Under the pieces are notes generated by a model, which saw only the letters and a list, made by a program, of their open reading frames with translations, was not told the origin of the DNA and did no database searches. The position numbers and the translations under genes are program-made. A stretch of 8,057 nucleotides of DNA from Clostridiaceae bacterium (GTDB taxonomy: Bacteria > Bacillota > Clostridia > DSM-8532), in assembly GCA_012727625.1 (NCBI GenBank), contig JAAYGP010000063.1:1-8057 (forward strand), read 5' to 3'. Every line of letters starts with the position of its first letter. The first letter of the stretch is position 1. Shown in pieces: positions 5,823 to 8,057 of this stretch.

Positions 5823-6236
5823 ATGCTTTCGCTTTGCAGAAAGATTGCTTTTATGGACAGGGCCATGCGTAACGGAATATGGATAAGTGGCATGCTGACT
5901 ACTGAAGTTATTGGAAAAACTGTCGGGATCATTTGTTTTGGCAATATCGGAAAAAGACTGGCGGAACTTTTGACCGGGTTTCACTGTAACATTCTTGTCT
6001 ATGATGTGGTAAAAGATCCGGCATCTACTAACATCTACAACTTTGATAAGGTAGATTTAACCAACACTGACGCATGGGAAGAAAAGGTGAAATATGTTGA
6101 CCTTTACTATTTAATACCGGAGTCGGACATAATAAGCCTTCATCTGCCCTGCAATGAACATACAAGAGGAATGGTTGACAAAAACTTTTTAAGAAAAATG
6201 AAAAAGAGCGCATTCCTTATAAATACAAGCCGGGGA
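5823..6236 (+). pseudogene. NAD-binding core of a D-isomer specific 2-hydroxyacid dehydrogenase, both ends lost
   Basis: About 138 codons match the cofactor-binding domain of D-2-hydroxyacid dehydrogenases (phosphoglycerate dehydrogenase/hydroxypyruvate reductase family). Present are CRKIAFMDRAMRNGIW, GKTVGIICFGNIGKR, LVYDVV with the Asp that binds the NAD ribose, and the family signature SDIISLHLPCNEHTRGMVD. LINTSRG with the substrate-binding Arg ends the match. The nucleotide loop reads C-F-G-N-I-G where relatives have G-F-G-N-I-G, a change of the first loop glycine that needs only one base (GGT to TGT). The N-terminal catalytic half and everything after TSRG, including the catalytic Glu and His, are missing. 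The left edge is fused in frame to the histidine kinase H-box. The ATG at 5823 is an internal codon, not a start. From 6237 the same frame runs into unrelated sequence and stops at 6315-6317. No activity is expected. Confidence 0.85.
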
Positions 6237-6519
6237 ACGGGTAACCTGCGGCGGGAATCCTGTTCTGAGGTTTTATCCCACTATATGCAACCGGAATTCG
6301 GATATGCCCGCGTTTAATTTCCCAAAAACCATGGTAAAGGATTTTCTTATTAAGTATAAGGATATGGACGGACAATGGAAGATTCTTAAGGAAGTAGCCG
6401 GGAACTATCAAAGGCTCGTAAGAATAGACACCGATGTTCAGGCCATGGGAGTTAAAATGACCGTTAAAGCTACCTGGGGTAATGACAAGGTCCTGGTCTT
6501 CTCCTTTGATGTTTTATAG
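6237..6519 (+). pseudogene. C-terminal remnant, probably of an FAD-dependent oxidoreductase (PF12831 type)
   Basis: In a frame different from the dehydrogenase remnant, about 92 codons from 6241 to the TAG at 6517-6519 read as a protein C-terminus. It contains CGGNPVLRFYP, then PAFNFPKTMVKDFLIKYKD, then GNYQRLVRIDTDVQ and TVKATWGNDKVLVFSFDVL. The pattern N-Y-Q-R-L-V-R-I followed by A-T-W-G and a final F-x-F-D-V is what I associate with the C-terminal beta-rich domain of FAD-dependent oxidoreductases found near sugar catabolic genes. The assignment rests on recall and is only moderate. No start codon with a ribosome binding site is present; the ATG at 6304 is internal. The N-terminal FAD-binding domain is absent, so this fragment was left by a deletion whose other edge is the dehydrogenase remnant near 6236. 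Confidence 0.55.
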
Positions 6520-6536
6520 CGGGGTTAATGTGAAAG

Positions 6537-6573
6537 CTTTTCGGAGCGATTAATAAAGGTTCGCTCCGAAAAG
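6537..6573. terminator. 13-bp perfect stem-loop between convergent units, putative bidirectional terminator
   Basis: CTTTTCGGAGCGA (6537-6549) and TCGCTCCGAAAAG (6561-6573) are perfect inverted copies around an 11-base AT-rich loop. The core CGGAGCGA stem is GC-rich and stable. It lies between the stop of the last plus-strand remnant (6519) and the stop of the minus-strand regulator (6617), where a shared terminator is expected. The T and A runs form the base of the stem and no separate U tract follows on either strand, so termination is plausible but not certain. Confidence 0.5.
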
Positions 6574-6616
6574 GCCATCGCAATTAATATGTCTGAAGTT
6601 TTACAACAACCAATTA

Positions 6617-8057
6617 TCACATTTCCTGGGCCAGCTTTCTGAATTCTCCGGGGGTTATGCCCTCGGTTTCCCTAAATAGCCTTACAAAGCTTGATTCACT
6701 GCAATACCCAATCTTACTTACAATGTTTTTAATTGGTTCGTTCGTAGATCTAAGATAATGCTTGGCTTTCTCCATTCGTAATTTTAGTTGATATTCGGAC
6801 AGAGTCTGCCCGGTTTGGTTTTTGAAAAACCTGCTTAAATAGGACTGGGACATTCCAAAGTAATCAGCCATTAACTTGACTGAGAAGTTCTGATCCTCGC
6901 AATTTTCCTCGATATATTTATTCATTTTCTCAATCAAGCCGGAATTTCGGCTTTCCTTTGATTTTCTTATATCCTGGCACAAATCCCTGCATATGGCCAT
7001 TATAATATCCGTAAGCTCTTCCGGGGTGTTGAAATGGTTCAGATTCTCTGTGTCAAAATATCCGTTATAGGATAAACGTGTGATAATTCCAATTTCATTC
7101 ACTGTTTTCAAAACCGAATTAAACACGTCATAACAGATACACCTGGCTATAACTACAGGCATGTCGTTTTCCTTAATAACTTTGATTATATTGTTCAGTG
7201 TCTCTTCTATGGCTTCTATATTGCCCTGCCTTATGAAATGTCTGAAATCCTTCAATTCCTTTTCCGGGTAATCAAAATTGCTCAGGCTGTTTATTGTAAT
7301 TTCATTGAAGAAAATTATCTTGTTATCTCCTAATATAAACTTGTAGTCTATGGCTGTTGCCGCTTCAATAAAAGAGCGTCCCATCTGGCTGATACTGCTG
7401 CAGCTGTTGCCAACTCCCACCGAAATTTTCATGCTGTCATGAAGTTTTATACGGTCTTTTATTTTTAGGAGTATATTTTTAAGTGCCGGTTCATTATATT
7501 CATCCATTGCAAGGATAAGTATTATTGTTCCCTCAGCCACACCGTCCCTGCCATACCCTTCCGTTGAAGCAGGTATAGTGTTTTCAATTTCCTTTATAAT
7601 TTTGGATCTTTGCGCGCTGTTCAAATCTTTCAGCATTTTTGAGTAAAAGATGCAAACAGTATAAATAGGCTTCGAAAATACAAGGCCAATATCCTTTCCC
7701 ATTGTATTGAATTTCTCCCGGGTTTCTATCTGACCTCTTATAAGTTCAAGTAGAAGCGCCTCCTTAACGGCAATCTTGCTCTGGTTCAGGCTCTTTTTCA
7801 ATTCCACCCCGTTTTCAGCCATTTTATTGATTGCTGATTTCACTGCTTCTATTTCATTGCTTCCGGACATCTGCTGCCCAAGCCTTTCCTCCGCAAGCTT
7901 CCGTAAATTCCATATAGGATAATAATTGTAGTTTGATATACAGTAAATAATGCCGCTGCCAAGAAAGAATACAAACAGCCATAAATAAAAAGCTTTCTCG
8001 CTTACGCTGAATACCGGTTTTAATGCTTCACGCTCCGGAATCATTGTGGCGTATACC
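6617..8057 (-). CDS. Membrane-anchored AraC family regulator, N-terminus outside the window
   Basis: At least 479 residues of a large AraC-type regulator. The coding frame remains open to the window edge (V-Y-A-T before M-I-P), so the ATG at 8042-8044 is internal: W/Y-x-x-IP is the usual end of the extracellular domain in these proteins. Counting from that Met, a transmembrane helix spans about 16-37 (AFYLWLFVFFLGSGIIYCI). A juxtamembrane YYPIWNLRKL and a coiled linker (60-95) follow. A cytoplasmic domain resembling a degenerate GGDEF (about 115-250) and a helical region come next. The double helix-turn-helix is at 370-473, with SVKLMADYFGMSQSYLSRFFK and GITPGEFRKL. Full-length relatives have roughly 700-780 residues, so about 300 are expected to lie beyond the window. 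It should sense an extracellular ligand, probably a saccharide, and act directly on DNA. It converges on the decayed kinase/dehydrogenase region, whose genes may have been its targets. Confidence 0.9.
   Translation of the reverse strand, partial: VYATMIPEREALKPVFSVSEKAFYLWLFVFFLGSGIIYCISNYNYYPIWNLRKLAEERLGQQMSGSNEIEAVKSAINKMAENGVELKKSLNQSKIAVKEALLLELIRGQIETREKFNTMGKDIGLVFSKPIYTVCIFYSKMLKDLNSAQRSKIIKEIENTIPASTEGYGRDGVAEGTIILILAMDEYNEPALKNILLKIKDRIKLHDSMKISVGVGNSCSSISQMGRSFIEAATAIDYKFILGDNKIIFFNEITINSLSNFDYPEKELKDFRHFIRQGNIEAIEETLNNIIKVIKENDMPVVIARCICYDVFNSVLKTVNEIGIITRLSYNGYFDTENLNHFNTPEELTDIIMAICRDLCQDIRKSKESRNSGLIEKMNKYIEENCEDQNFSVKLMADYFGMSQSYLSRFFKNQTGQTLSEYQLKLRMEKAKHYLRSTNEPIKNIVSKIGYCSESSFVRLFRETEGITPGEFRKLAQEM

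Noticed and set aside
6028..6213. Minus-strand small open frames across the remnant region (also 5592-5780, 5784-5984, 6217-6411)
   Set aside because: They are the reverse-strand reading of recognisable kinase, dehydrogenase and oxidoreductase remnants and have no ribosome binding sites or domains.

Overview
The window looks like chromosomal DNA from a low-to-moderate GC Firmicute, most likely a saccharolytic member of the Clostridia. The grounds are strong GGAGG-type ribosome binding sites, AT-rich intergenic DNA, a small clostridial-type TSCPD protein, large membrane-bound AraC regulators and a YesM-type histidine kinase remnant. The assignment is inferred from gene content and style, and no genus can be named securely.

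Left part (1-4394, all minus strand, transcribed right to left): a cupin/AraC regulator (3465-4394) is followed by three metabolic genes. These are a DegT/DnrJ/EryC1/StrS-family PLP aminotransferase (2188-3327), a Gfo/Idh/MocA NAD(P)-dependent oxidoreductase with a TTG start (914-1945), and a PF01261-type TIM-barrel sugar isomerase/epimerase (32-895). They look like a regulated module for oxidising, transaminating and isomerising a sugar, amino sugar or cyclitol; the substrate cannot be read from sequence. The aminotransferase is interrupted by an in-frame TAA at 2188-2190. Its missing C-terminal 37 codons are still readable downstream in the same frame, to a second stop at 2074-2076. A long inverted repeat (1989-2060) lies between it and the oxidoreductase gene.

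Middle part (4395-5370): the divergent intergenic region holds an 18-bp near-palindrome beside the AraC gene and a good -10 box before a small plus-strand TSCPD-domain gene (4807-5070). After that gene the DNA is AT-rich and has no intact gene.

Right part (about 5205-6519, plus strand) is a graveyard of three fused gene remnants. First comes a membrane sensor histidine kinase (end of the extracellular domain, transmembrane helix and H-box; frameshifted at an A7 run). It is joined in frame at the kinase H-box region to the NAD-binding core of a D-2-hydroxyacid dehydrogenase. That core is joined, in another reading frame, to the C-terminal part of what resembles an FAD-dependent oxidoreductase. 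This pattern suggests successive internal deletions in a former sugar-acid or carbohydrate locus. A 13-bp perfect stem-loop (6537-6573) separates the remnants from a convergent, window-truncated membrane AraC regulator (6617 to beyond 8057).

I see no CRISPR array, tRNA, rRNA, intact transposase or phage gene. The most notable features are the nonsense-interrupted aminotransferase and the chimeric pseudogene mosaic. Both point to ongoing decay of accessory carbohydrate metabolism, not to a clear new defence or mobile system.
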